Of a DNA stretch of 64,000 nucleotides, positions 34,224 through 45,909 are shown piece by piece. The DNA is taken from NCBI GenBank assembly GCA_003254925.1, contig QANZ01009509.1, positions 139,247-203,246 of the forward strand. Direction: 5' to 3'. The stretch's first letter is position 1. Each line of letters opens with the position of its first letter. This stretch comes from Chamaecrista fasciculata (Eukaryota > Streptophyta > Magnoliopsida > Fabales > Fabaceae). The position numbers and the translations under genes were made by a program. The notes beneath the pieces are model-generated. The model searched no databases. It was not told the origin of the DNA and worked only from the letters and a program-made list of their open reading frames with translations.

Positions 34224-36357
34224 TCTGAACACAGATCAGAACTGATAATAGTACAAGGAAAAGTTAAATCTTAAGGTTGGAAAAAGGATGATTAAGTTTC
34301 TGGATGAATACGATTGAAATCATGAGCAGATTGTTACAGAGACACTTGAAGCATGGGATTAATGGAAATATTGCATGTGTAAGGCTGTAGCCATGGAAGA
34401 CAGTAATTGATTCAGAATAAGATCTTAAGATGCCTTCACAGTGGTGATAGTTGAATATGTAAAAAACTTGAATCTTGATAACTTAAGTCTATCCTGGGAA
34501 GTTATTCTAAATAGGATTATATAATAGTTTCTTGAACAATTGCTAAATTGCTTTGTTTTTTCTTTTATTTATTTATTTATTGCTTCTTGTTGCATATTAA
34601 TGTTAATGTTAAGTAAATTATAACCAAATAATTAGAGTTTGGAGAATCACATTGAGGAGCAAGTTATTTGGATTGAGTGTATCCATTCAATATCTGTATG
34701 AGTTATACTAATAATATATTACAGTTTTTCAACAAATCTAATGCAGGAGTTCCGGTTGAACTTTTTATTTGTTAAGATAAGATGTCAAGCTTTTCATACA
34801 ACCAGAAGGATAACAATTACAAACAGATCCTTTTTTGTTTTTGTTTTTTTGGGGGGTGGGGGGGATTAAAAAGTGATTCATCATATAAAAAGTACAAAGT
34901 CATACAATGAAAAGTCAAAAGATTTAGCAAGGAATAAAACAGGATTGCTGAAATACAATTAGAACAAGAATAGTTACAATAAGAGACAATACTTTATAGA
35001 TATAGAAAAACAAACAAAAAAGAAATTCCAAAAATTGAATTTTTGTTTTGGCAGAAAGATAACTTCCATAGATGAGAAAATGGCATAAAGCCATACAAAT
35101 ACAAATCAGGGAGACAAGTAAGGCAAAGATCTAATAATTTAAACATATGTACCCTTACGCTCTTTAGAAAAGATAAAACAGTATAGGAGAAGAAAAGAAA
35201 ATCTCAGGCAACACACCTAAGAGAGAAAAGACTCAGATCTCCTATACAATCAGATCTAAAAAATACATAAAAATAAGAAACTATGAAGATAACCCGAGAG
35301 GCAACACACCCCTCATCTCTCTCTCTGAAAGATTCATCTTCTCAATCATTTCCATCTTCAAAGACGAGCACCACTTGTAGATCTGAAGAAATTTACAAAA
35401 GAAAAAGAATAAACCCTTTCCTAATGAAAGGGAGAAAGCTTCCCTAATGGAAGGAGAAAATCTTCTAGAAGAAACTCAGAAAGAGACCTACTAGTGGAGG
35501 AGGAACAAAAAAAAAAAATACCGGAAATGAAAGTTTTGTCTAACAAAAATTGTAATTTAGATGATAACTTCTAAGGGATGTGAAGTAGTATGGCCCATGC
35601 ATACAACTGTAAGGCCCATGTAAAGTGAAAGTCAGAAACCCCAAAGTAAATTCCTCTTAAAATATATATTTGAAAATAATAGCATTATATGTCCTATGCC
35701 AAAATAAGTAAAAATACAAAATAAAAAGAGAACACGTTGGGCCTATTGGACTTGTCCTAAGACTGTCATACCAAGGCTTGAGGCCCACCCTTTTCTTAAT
35801 TTTGGATTTACATAATCTGAAATACATTGCATTTAAAAGAAAAAAAAATCACCTCTGCTAGAATTTTATAAAGTACTCAATTATTTTGACATTTGAGTAT
35901 TTATTTCTTTCTCTTTTTATCCTATCATAAAATTAGAAAGAAAAAAAATTAATAATCACTCTATGCATAAGATGATCTAAGGGTCATAACTCATAAGACT
36001 GTATTTGTTAAAACAATAAATCTTTATTACCAAAAATAAAACAACAAACCTTTTTAAAGCAATTCCCTATATTGAAAATCTTGCATTAATATAGGTAACA
36101 AACCATGTATCCATTAATTTTTAATATCATCCCTCATTTTGACAGCTACACACAATCACTCATACATGTATCCACATACATAAACTATTGAAGCGGCAGA
36201 TCCATGGTTTTGCAATTCAAAAATCTATGTATTTTGGGAATCTAAATTATGTGTAGACCATTTAGAAAATACCTTATTATGTTTGAAATTAATTATAAAA
36301 AAAGGCAAGAATGAGTAGTACAACGATTTTGCATTGTGAAATAAAAAAAAAAAAGAA
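34224..36357. other. Intergenic, no gene recognised
   Basis: The first ~350 bases are probably the 3' untranslated region of the membrane-protein gene. The rest is AT-rich with purine-rich runs (35000-35500) and no supportable coding region, RNA gene or bounded repeat. Confidence 0.5.
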
Positions 36358-36755
36358 GGGGTAAGATACTTATTAGTTATTACCTAGGGATCTAAAATCT
36401 TATACATTGGATCTCCCTTACGTTTTCCGTTAATGATTGTGGGTATTCCAACTCATATAATAACACATTTCCATCTTCAATGCTTGAAAAATTAAAAAAC
36501 ATGAGTATGGGGAATAAAAAGTCAATAAGTGAATAAACTGTGGTTTTAAAACAATTGTTCATAAATTTTAAAAAGATAGTATTGAATTTGATAGAGTTGT
36601 GACTAGCCAGCTAATTGTACGTTTTAAATTCATTATTTTTAAGAGATAATGTGTTTAACTACAAGTGGCCACCAAACCATGGTCTTTAACCTATATCACC
36701 CGCAATATTCTTTGAGGATTAAAACATGTGTCTCTCCTGGTCTATTTATCATTCT
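36358..36755. repeat. Left copy of a ~390-bp direct repeat flanking the F-box/Helitron insert
   Basis: Starts GGGTAAGATACTTATT and ends near TTTATCATTC; the second copy is at 40028-40403 in the same orientation with small indels and scattered changes. Shared landmarks include TTGGATCTCCCTTA, GAGTATGGGGAATAAAAAG and AACCTATATCACCCGC. It lacks TG...CA ends, a primer site and a purine tract, so it is not an LTR. Confidence 0.9.
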
Positions 36756-36888
36756 CAACACCGTTCGTCTTTGTCTACGATCCCACAATTTTTCTTTACA
36801 TCTATATTAAATTCTTGATATAAATGATATTTTAGGTTTATTGCATAAGCTCTGAACATAATACTTTAATATTGATTCTTCTTCAGTC

Positions 36889-37990
36889 ATGTCTCGTTCG
36901 TTTAACATTGAAGTTGGAATACCATATGAACTTATGGATGATATAGTTATTAGGATTTCTACTCCCATATTGTGGGATCGTAGAACTATATTAGCAGATT
37001 GGCGTCGCCGTATCTGCGATAATGATTTCATCTATGAACATTATTCTGTTTCTAAAACATATAATCCATGTCTGATCTTCGATTTTACATTTAACCTTCA
37101 CGGAAGACATGTTCCCATTAATGCATTATTTAAGGTTGATGATGATACTCACCATCTAACATATTTCCAGCCACACTCGACATTGACGGCTGAATTAGTT
37201 TCTGAAATCGTTGGTGTTTCTTATGGACTAGTATGTTTAATATATAAGATAGTAGAAGAATGACATTTCGCTATTGTAAATCCTGCTACCAACCGTATTA
37301 TACGGGTTGAATATCCCATTTATGGGCATAGTATAAGTACCAATTTCCTTAACTTCCTTCATTTGGTTTTTTTTTATGTAAAGTTTACTACCGTTAATTT
37401 ATTTTTCCTTTTTTTTTTTATATAGGAAGACGAGATTGGTTCTTTGGATTTGATTCTTCGGATAATGTTTCATATATTCTAATCATTTGGGAAGATTTCG
37501 AAGATGAAGGTTTTATTAGAATGCTACAGTATGATTCCAAAGGATTAATTTGGGAAGCAATTGCCTCACCTGAATTTGATTACAATATTTTTTATAGTGA
37601 CTCTGTTTGCAGTAATGGTTATATTTACTGGATTTCTAGGGTAAATGACAATCCTGATAACATTGGTGGTTTTTTGTGAGATATTGTCCAAGAACCATGG
37701 ATTTTTCCCGTTTTGATCTTTCGTTTGTTGCTGATGTGACTAAACATAAGTTGGTTGATTTTGGTGGTAGTGTTGGTATCCTCAGTACTGTAGGATTTGA
37801 CAACAACTCATATAATTCTACATTTTGGTTGTTTGAAAGTGACCCTGAATCTTAATTTACCCCATTGGAAGAATGCAATTTCGTTTAACGGGATATCCTA
37901 TAATAGTTCAAATCATACCCTTCCAAAACCTATTGATGGATATATCTTTTTTGTTTGGAGAGAGATAAAGAGGAATATCAATATTCACTC
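36889..37990 (+). pseudogene. F-box protein gene copy, decayed
   Basis: The N-terminus (IPYELMDDIVIRISTPILWDRRT) has the Pro-x-Glu/Leu helix pattern of plant F-box domains, followed by GVSYGLVCLIYK and AIVNPATNRIIR, typical of F-box-associated C-terminal domains. Codon 125 is TGA where the family expects Trp, and reading then continues plausibly past an intron (acceptor before 37427) into WFFGFDSSDNVSY and ISRVNDNPD before further frame breaks. Plant F-box proteins select targets for SCF ubiquitin ligases, but this copy is unlikely to work. It lies inside the insert bounded by the 36358/40028 direct repeats. Confidence 0.7.
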
Positions 37991-38336
37991 GTAAATTATA
38001 CAAGACTTATTTCATTCATTCATTGTGTTATACCTTCGGTCTAAATTCACAACATTTTACTTATTTTAGTTTTAAATTAAAGATCTTTGACTGTTCAGTA
38101 TCTCTGAAATATTTTTTTTAAAGCTGTCATGAACTCTGTATATTGGATGCTACTCTTTAAATATAGTTCCAATTTATTATATTTAGATCAAAGGCTTTTC
38201 AAAATATTTTAAATATTTTTTTAATATTAGGTGTTATCTGTTTGATTTTGTCACTATATATAATCTTAGTGTTTTCTTCTTATTGTTTGAACTATTTTAG
38301 TTGCTCTGTATATTGGGTTTTTGAGGATCTCTATTC

Positions 38337-38783
38337 ATGGAAGGTTTGTTCGATTTAGGTTTCTATATCCTCGATGAGCTTATGGACGAAATTTGTTTTA
38401 GGGTTTCAGTGGCTGACTTGTGGCAATGTAGGGAACTAGGTCCCAACTGGAGACAACGTATTAGGAACAATCTTTTTGTGAATCGCCAACTCGTTGCTTC
38501 GAAGAACAATAGCATGTCTCTTATATTTGATCTGATGTGCGAACGCCCTTTGTTGCCAATTCCTTAATTACTATGGGCTTTACACAAATGATGATAGGCC
38601 TTTCCATACTCTTAGTCCTTTCAAAACCCATCCTTCATTTAGGGAAAACCATATTCTTGAGATTGTTGGTGTCTCTCATGGTCTGGTGTGTATATTATAT
38701 GAAGAGAATGGTTAAGTATGGGATTTTGCAATATGTAATCCTTCAACTAACCAAATCATACGAACCTTCTTTCCACTAGAACA
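38337..38783 (+). pseudogene. Second, truncated F-box gene copy fused to Helitron helicase
   Basis: The start MEGLFDLGFYILDELMDEICFRVSVADLWQ parallels the copy at 36889, with the same spacing to WRQRIRNNLFVN. After a frame change it continues RPFHTLSPFKTHPSFRE and EIVGVSHGLVCILY, again matching the first copy, then NPSTNQIIRTFF. At about 38784 F-box homology stops and helicase homology begins within a few bases. The two copies are diverged paralogues, not a recent tandem duplication. Confidence 0.65.
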
Positions 38784-39935
38784 TGGGATGAGGCTCCTAT
38801 GTGTCATCGTTTTTGTTTTGTGGCATTAGATAGATCTCTAAGGGATATTATGATGTCCCGGGATCCTTCTAGCTCCGAGAAAGCATTTGGTAGTAAAGTT
38901 GTTGTATTAGGAGGTGATTTTAGACAAATCCTACTGTTACTCCCAGAGGCACACAGCAAGACATTGTTTTGTCATGTATCAACTATTCATATCTATGGTC
39001 GTCAAGTAAGGTTATGAACTTAACCAAAAACATGCGTCTTTAGGCTGGTGTATCAACTGTAGAGTAGGAGAAGGTTAGATTGTTTTCTGAATGGTTGCTA
39101 AAGATTGGTGATGATAAGATTGGTACCAATGTTACAGAAAAGCATTTTGGGGTAGAAATACCTAATGATATTTTGATTAGGAACATTACTAATCCAATAG
39201 AATCAATTGTTGAGTCAACTTATCCTAATTTTCTGGAGAACTACACCAATGTTGACTACTTTAGAATGATGGTTATTCTTACTCCAATGTTGGATGATGT
39301 GAATGATGTAAATGATATTATGATTAGTAAACTTCCAGGAGTTAAAAAACATACTTCAGTTCGGATAGCATTTGTAAGAGTGACGACAATGCTGATAAGA
39401 TGTCTGATATGTATCCTATTGAATTTTTGAATTCTATTAAAGGTACAGGACTACCCTATCATCGTTTGAAGCTCGAGATAGGAGCACTTGTTATGTTACT
39501 TAGGAAATTTGACAAAGCTTTGGGTTTGTGTAATGACACCAGATTGATTGTTTCAAGAATATAGGATCATGTTATTGAAGCTATTGCTATGTCTGGAAAG
39601 GCTGCCGGACAAAAGGTCCTAATTGCTCGATTGCAAATCACCCCTTCTGACTCTAAATTACCTTTCAAATTCCAAAGATGTCAGTTTCCAATAGTGTTGT
39701 CATTTCCTATGACTATTAATAAGAGTCAAGGTCAGTCATTATCAAGCGTTGGATTGTATCTTCCCCGTCCAGTTTTTAGCCATGGCCAACTGTTGTTTCA
39801 CTATCTCGAGTTAGGACAAAGGCAAAGATTAAGATTCTTATATGCAACACAGCTGATGAATGCACTCATAAAACAATTAATGTTGTATATCGCGAGATTT
39901 TTCAGGGTGTTTGAAAAAGTTCTAAGTTTATTGGA
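38784..39935 (+). mobile_element. Helitron helicase C-terminal remnant (PIF1-like)
   Basis: The sequence opens at the helicase Walker B region, WDEAPMCHRFCFVALDRSLR, and continues through VVLGGDFRQILLLLP, EIPNDILI, LPYHRLKLEIGALVML, NDTRLIV, FPMTINKSQGQSLSSVGLYLP and, after a frame change, the C-terminal TKAKIKILICNTADE and INVVYREIFQ. This is the order found in Helitron Rep/helicase proteins. The Rep domain and the first part of the helicase are missing, and several frame changes and stops interrupt it, so it is dead. I could not identify Helitron ends (5' TC, 3' hairpin with CTRR). Confidence 0.85.
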
Positions 39936-40027
39936 ATTCAAAGTTTTTGCATATGGTGTTTCTCTCTAAAATCTTTTATAACTTTATGGAATTTGTTCTA
40001 TATTTGTGATCTCCCTTGAAAAAAAAA

Positions 40028-40403
40028 GGGTAAGATACTTATTACCTTGATATACATTGGATCTCCCTTAAGTTTTCCGTTAATAATTGTGGCCATTCCA
40101 ACTCATAAACTTACACATTTCCATCTTCAATGCTTGAAAAAAAAAACATGAGTATGGGGAATAAAAAGTCAATAAGTGAATAAACTGTGGTTTTAAAACA
40201 ATTTATCATAAATTTAAAAATAATATTAAATTTGATAGAGTTGTGACTAGCTAGCTAATTGTACGTTTTAAATTCTTTATTTGTAAAAGAGATAATGTGT
40301 TTAACTACACGTGGCCACCAAACTATGGTCTTTAACCTATATCACCCGCGATATTGTTTGAGGATTAAAACATGTGTCTCTCCTTTTCTATTATTTATCA
40401 TTC
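40028..40403. repeat. Right copy of the ~390-bp direct repeat
   Basis: Direct repeat of 36358-36755. Both begin right after an A-rich run with GGGTAAGATACTTATT. The 3.27 kb between the copies holds the F-box and helicase remnants. Confidence 0.9.
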
Positions 40404-41760
40404 ATCATTCTAAATAATTACAATCTATTTCATTAATATTATTTGTAATCTCATTATAAGCCTTAAACTAAAAAAAGTTAGTATTATTTACATTTTTTAA
40501 TTCATATATTACATTTTCTATCATTTTTTTTAATTTTTATAAATACTGAACTTTGAACAACTGTACTGTTCAATGCTCATGCTTTTGACCATACAATATA
40601 GTGAATCAATTGATAATGTGCCAGACCAAACCTGAATTGAGAGATCACGTGCATCTGTAACTGCATGTGCATTTTAGTAGTTTTACCATGTGAGCTGACA
40701 TGGAACCACTTTTTAAGTATTCAATTTTAGCTTCCTCTTTTTTCTTTTAACAACAATAATAAAAAAAACTTTACTTATTATACCAAACGAAAATTGAGAA
40801 GTGACAAGTTATTTAATTTTTAATTTCATAGAAAGAACTTTTTTTTAGAAAATTTTTATTAAAAAATTAGGTTTTTTTAATAAAAATGAAGTTTTAACAT
40901 AATGTTTTAAAAAATATATACATTTAAAATTAAGATTAAAGTGAACTTGGAATGAAATTCGAAAGTCACGAGTATAACAGGAAGTAACTGAAAAGAAGGA
41001 AGAATTTATGGGGGTTCGTTTACAATTTTAAGAAAGAAAGTGACACTAACGAGGCGGATTTTAGGGGCATTAATGTATCAAAAAACAAGCTAGAGCAGTA
41101 TTTTTGGGTTGAGTCAAAAACAAGCTAGGCGGATTTTAGATGCCTGCCTTCTTCTTTCTTTTTCCCCCCCTTTCTTAATAAATTAATAATTTAGATCTTT
41201 TATAATGTATTATAGATTTAGTGCTGAAAGAGAAATAAACAAGTAGAGAGAGAAAGTGGAGATCATTGACACTTTCTCTCTATCTTATTCTTTTTTCTCG
41301 GAACACTACACCCCTAAAATACTATAAATAATTCAAATTGAGTTCGTGACATGAAAAATTAACTATGTTCATTAAACTCAATCCAAGTTATTATTTTCCC
41401 ATCCATTCTAACATAAGCTCCAAATTACAATGAACAATAGCAACATAAATGCACTAATGTAATTTTTTTTGTTGTTGAAAAGACTGTAACCTTGTGCTTT
41501 GGATCTCTCCCAAACTAAGGCCTTTATTCGTCATATATAGAAGATTGATGGGATATTAGAACACAGTGTATGTAATTAGTGAATATTTTAATCAATAATA
41601 AAAAAAATAAACCAATGAAATTGAAAATAAACCATTTTATATGAAAAAAAGAAGGAAATTAAAGAGAAGCAAATAATGCAGTGCATATGTAGTGGTCCCC
41701 CAAAAAAGGTAGCCTCTAAATACATGAAAAGAACAGCATTTTAGATTAGGAGATTTGGAC
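40404..41760. other. Intergenic, no gene recognised
   Basis: AT-rich sequence. Near 41050-41130 a short segment with AACAAGCTAG and GGCGGATTTTAG occurs twice in close succession. No coding region can be supported. Confidence 0.5.
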
Positions 41761-41777
41761 CACTTGTTATTCTCTTT

Positions 41778-41793
41778 TTTTTTTTTTTAAACA
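41778..41793 (-). mobile_element. Minimal poly(A) insertion footprint (TTT + A13)
   Basis: CACTTGTTATTCTCTTT (17 bp) occurs exactly at 41761-41777 and 41794-41810, separated only by a T run and AAA. Confidence 0.65.
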
Positions 41794-41966
41794 CTTGTTA
41801 TTCTCTTTAAATTTTGTATTACTTTCTTCAAAATGACTGCTGAGCCATTGGTGAAAGTGAAAGTTATGACTTATGAGTAATGAATCCTAGTTAAAGTTAA
41901 ATTAGATTAAATTAATATGCGTAACATGTAGGTGATTAGTGGAGAAGGCAAAGCAAGTGAGGTCAA

Positions 41967-41987
41967 TTTTTTTTTTTTGACAAAGCT
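41967..41987 (-). mobile_element. Minimal poly(A) insertion footprint (AGCTTTGTC + A12)
   Basis: AAGCAAGTGAGGTCAA at 41951-41966 recurs with one change at 41988-42003. Between them the minus strand reads AGCTTTGTC followed by about 12 A residues. Confidence 0.65.
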
Positions 41988-42009
41988 AAGCAAGTGAGAT
42001 CAATAGTTA

Positions 42010-43828
42010 ACTTTACCCTATTGTTACAACTAAACCTTCAAGTTTTTTTTTTTTTTTATAGATATCTCCTAATAGAGGCAAAGGCAATCATATTTGAGGT
42101 ACGGTCAAACATTAAATATGAGTGTCTTTCCCAACGGAATTTCAAACTTGAGTTCACAATTTTGTGGGAGATTAACCCTTTTTACCAGATCCAACTCCCG
42201 CTAATTCAAGTCCTCTTAGTTAGCATTAAAAAATTTTAGTAGAATTAAAATTTATCTTCAAATCTTATGGTTTATATAAAATTAAATCATTCCTCTGTGA
42301 ATAGGAGTTGAACTATTCTTTCATAAAATGGTAAACCTAAATTTGAATGATTATACGAGAGAAGTGCTCACATTTAATACCTAATATGTTTTTAAATAAG
42401 ATTATATTTAGTGAAAGATGAAAGATACTTATATATTTAAAAAAAAAAAAAAAAACCAACCCCTTTTGAGACTCTTTTTATGCGATTTTTATTATAAATA
42501 ATACCACGCAAATATTATCTCCTTGGTGAGTATCTCATATAAATAATTTGTGTGATCAATTATTCTCTCAACTCATTTGGGTCAAGACAAAAATGAGACA
42601 CTTACCAAGCCATTATCAACTAACTTTGTTCCATCAGTGATCTCCACTGACTTTAGCAAAATACATGACATTCTAATCGCACCACTTCTCATACAAATAT
42701 CTAAACAAGAAAGGTGTGTGATATATATTAGACTCTCTAATCCTCTATATGTTTATATTCATTTGCTAACTTAAGCATTGAACACGTGTTTCATATACAT
42801 CCCATCTATAAATCAATTATACAAACATTCTGCCAATATCATTCAAATAAGAACAAATTCCCTATTCTTCCTTGTTCTATCAATTTCAGATTCAAGTTGT
42901 TCTCTTGTTTAGAATAGATTGGATTAACAGTACAGTCTCTTTTTCTCTATATGTTTGTCCAAGTCTTACATTTGTGTTACAAAATACTCTTTACTTTGTG
43001 CAACACACTAGAAAGTAGATACTAGATAGGTAGTTCATTTCTCATTAGTGCTTAATAGCTGGAGAGAGACTTATTTTTAGTACCTTTTCTCTTTAGTTTC
43101 TTGAAAAAGGCACAATTAATATATTCACTCTTCTTATGTATCTTTTTGAAAGTTTATGAACTTTTCAAATGACGTTTTGGAATTTTAAGTACACACTCTT
43201 TCTTTCTTTAGGCTTCTTTGGATGAATGCATTTTTCTACAATTATGTGGCTATTAATATGATTTCTAAAATGAGAAAGTTTGATACTTGATGGTATAGGC
43301 GTGGATTGGGATTAGTATTTAAGAATAATAAAGAGAAGGAATGGATTGGGATTAGAATTTAAAACTTACTCTAAAGAAAAGAGGAGTCGCCATCTTAAGA
43401 CTTAAGCAACATATATTTATTCACAAGTTGCCAACTACACATATATAATTAGAAAGAAGATAAAAAAAAATATGAACATACGAGTGAGTGAGGGGCCAGA
43501 TTCACAAAAATAAGAAGAGCTTTTTCTATGATTTCCCATGGTGGACAAAAAAAACACAAAACGGGAAAATCAATACAAAGCCACAAATTCAAAATTATAA
43601 AAAAAAAACTAAAAGAAAAATAATAAAAAAAACAAAGCGAGCTTTGAGACCTAAACACACTCCCTGACTCTCACTCTCTGCTCTGTACAGCCTGTAAGAA
43701 TTGTTTGTTAGCAAAACGACTCACGCCAAGTCAAAACGACCAACCCCAAAAAACGACGGGGGAGCCGAAAACATGAAACGACAAAAGAAGCTTCCAGACG
43801 ACAACGACGACGATCATCATCTTCTTCA
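42010..43828. other. Intergenic upstream of nothing recognisable; 3' flank of DUF1005 gene
   Basis: AT-rich sequence without a supportable gene. The last ~150 bases before 43829 are the presumed 3' untranslated region of the minus-strand DUF1005 gene and are CG-richer. Confidence 0.5.
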
Positions 43829-45563
43829 TCAGCCTGTAAAATCCTGAACTTGACTAATAAGCTCTTTCCTCAATCGTTGCGAGAAAAGCCTACATGCGTC
43901 GACGCTGAGATCAACGGCGGCGGCGAGAGCAACATACGCCGCCGCATCCTCCGTGCAAGTCACGTGCGCCACGCTCACCTCCACCCTAGGTTTGCTACAC
44001 CTTCCCTCACCCTCCACTATCCCCGACATCACGAATCCTCTGTACATACAATACGGCCATAACCCATACCCGAAATCTCCGCTTCCACGAGGACTACACG
44101 CCGGCGACGTCGTCGTTTTCGCCGTCGCCGTCGTGGAATTTGCGTTGCCGAGGTCGATGATGAACTTCCCTCCTTTCTTCGAGCTGATTGTGGACTCGGC
44201 GAGAACAATGCCGGCGTTGGTGTCGGGGATGAGTTCGAAGCAGTAGCCGAGGCTGTCGGAGCTGCCGCGTTCGCGCCAAGCTTGGAGTCTTCCCCAGGGT
44301 TTCCAGGTGCCGTCGCCGGGTCGGAGGATGAGCCATGAACCGGGGTTGGAGCGGCTGACTCGGTCTGAACCGGGAGAAGCGACGAAGGGAGTGACCATAG
44401 AGGCGGCGGCGACCGGTGAGCCGGAGAGGTCGTGGACGGTGATGGACCATCCTTTTCGTTCTTTGCCTGGTCGCTCTCGCTCGCTTCCGAACGAGCTTAA
44501 CCAGCTTCTAGAGCTAACAGGGTCTAATTGTAATGATCTGTACAACAAAACAACACCATGATGATGATTGATTAAAGAATACAGCCAAATGTGATTTGTG
44601 TATCTGTAAAATCAGAGTAAGCAAAAAACCTTTCCGATTTTAGGAAGGTGGGTCTAGCTTTTGCTTTCAATTTAAGACCAAAAGAGTACATGTTCACGCA
44701 ATGTGTTATGTATTATTATGTGTGTGACTGTGTACGGTTTGTTTGAACTTTACTCTTTCGAGGAGGAATTCAAATTTACAGCGGTAACAAACCAACCAAT
44801 GAAATCATCAATCAATGGAAAGAAAGAAACACATTTCATCAATCAATCAGCATTCATTTAGCGCTAATTTTGGGGGGAAAATGGCTAAAAGAAAAAACAA
44901 AACCATAAGAATGCGAAAACGACGAAGAAGAAGCAGAACGAACCTGTTACGGTGGCTCCGGTCACCGGTATTTCTGAAACTAAATTTGCAGGAGAAGACA
45001 GGCTGTCTAATGTTGCCTTGGATCTGAAAAACCTGAGGGCTACACTCAGGCTCACCATCGAACTGGAAGACGAATCTGGGATCGGGTTCGGCCTTGACAT
45101 TCAAATGAAACTGAGCGGCGGAGGAGTCTTTGGCTTTCTTTCCGACGGTAATCCAGCCGTTGTGAAACACGGCGGGCTTGGTCTCAGTTCCGGCGAGATT
45201 CAAGGGGACGGAGACTTTACCTAGCAATCTCCCCAAATTGACGCCGCAGGTGGTGCCTCTGCGGCCGGAGTAGAGGGAGATTTTGAGGGAGAGTTTGGCG
45301 GAGGAGAAGATGGAATTGGCGGCGAGGCGGTCGAGATCGGACTTGGAGAGGTGGAAAGTGGCGGCAAGGGAATCCGGGAAGGAGGTGGCGTCGGGAGGAA
45401 GGAAAGGGACGAGAGCGAATTGAAAAGGGAAGTGAGAAAGCTTGATGTTGCAGAAACAAGGAGAAGAAGAAGGATGGATGAGAGAAGGAGTGGGTTTTGA
45501 AGCGAGAGGAAGCTTGAGAGCGAGGTTGGAGACTGTGAGGCGAACGAAAGGACAAGGATCCAT
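43829..45563 (-). CDS. DUF1005 family protein
   Basis: Two exons, 44944-45563 and 43829-44537, join AG|GTTCGT to TACAG|A in frame, giving 442 residues. The product matches the plant-only DUF1005 family (for example At1g10020, At3g19680). The N-terminal half starts MDPCPFVRLTVSNLALKLP and contains CNIKLSHFPFQ and NGWITVGKK; the second half has RSWLSSFGSERERPGKERKGW, DLSGSPVAAASMVTPFV, GSDRVSRSNPGSWLILRPG, WKPWGRLQAWRERG and FELIPD. The molecular role is unknown. No signal peptide or membrane segment is evident. The junction residues (RNRSLQLDPVSSRSW) match the family pattern, which decided the donor at 44943 over a nearby GTAACA. The gene is CG-rich against an AT-rich background. A GA-rich tract (45590-45735) forms the likely leader. 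Confidence 0.93.
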
Positions 45564-45909
45564 GGGAATGCAGAGAGAGAGGTTAGTGGATTGAAGAAGA
45601 AGAAGAAGGAGGGAGATTCATGGGAATGGAATTTGAGTGAGTGAGAAACTGAGAAATGATACAAAACCCAAAGAGAGAGAGGGAGAGAGAAAGAAACTGT
45701 TAAAGTGCAACTAAAAAAATGAGAGAGAGAGAAGGATTTGGATTTGAAGGAAGTTGGAAGACAGCTGGAGACAGGGTGTCAAAGAGTGGGAGGAAACAAC
45801 CAAAGTTGGGTTTCTCTCTCACAATATCAACACTTTCATTCATTCATTCACTTCACCATTACATCTTTGTTATGTTACTATGTTACACATACACTTATTT
45901 TTTTTTTAA

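Noticed and set aside
36358-40403. The two ~390-bp repeats as LTRs of a retroelement
   Set aside because: No TG...CA ends, no primer site, no purine tract and no retroelement proteins between them.
44094-44450. Arg/His/Pro-rich frame opposite DUF1005 exon 2, and similar frames in exon 1
   Set aside because: Alternate frames of a CG-rich exon with no family resemblance; the DUF1005 frame is conserved.
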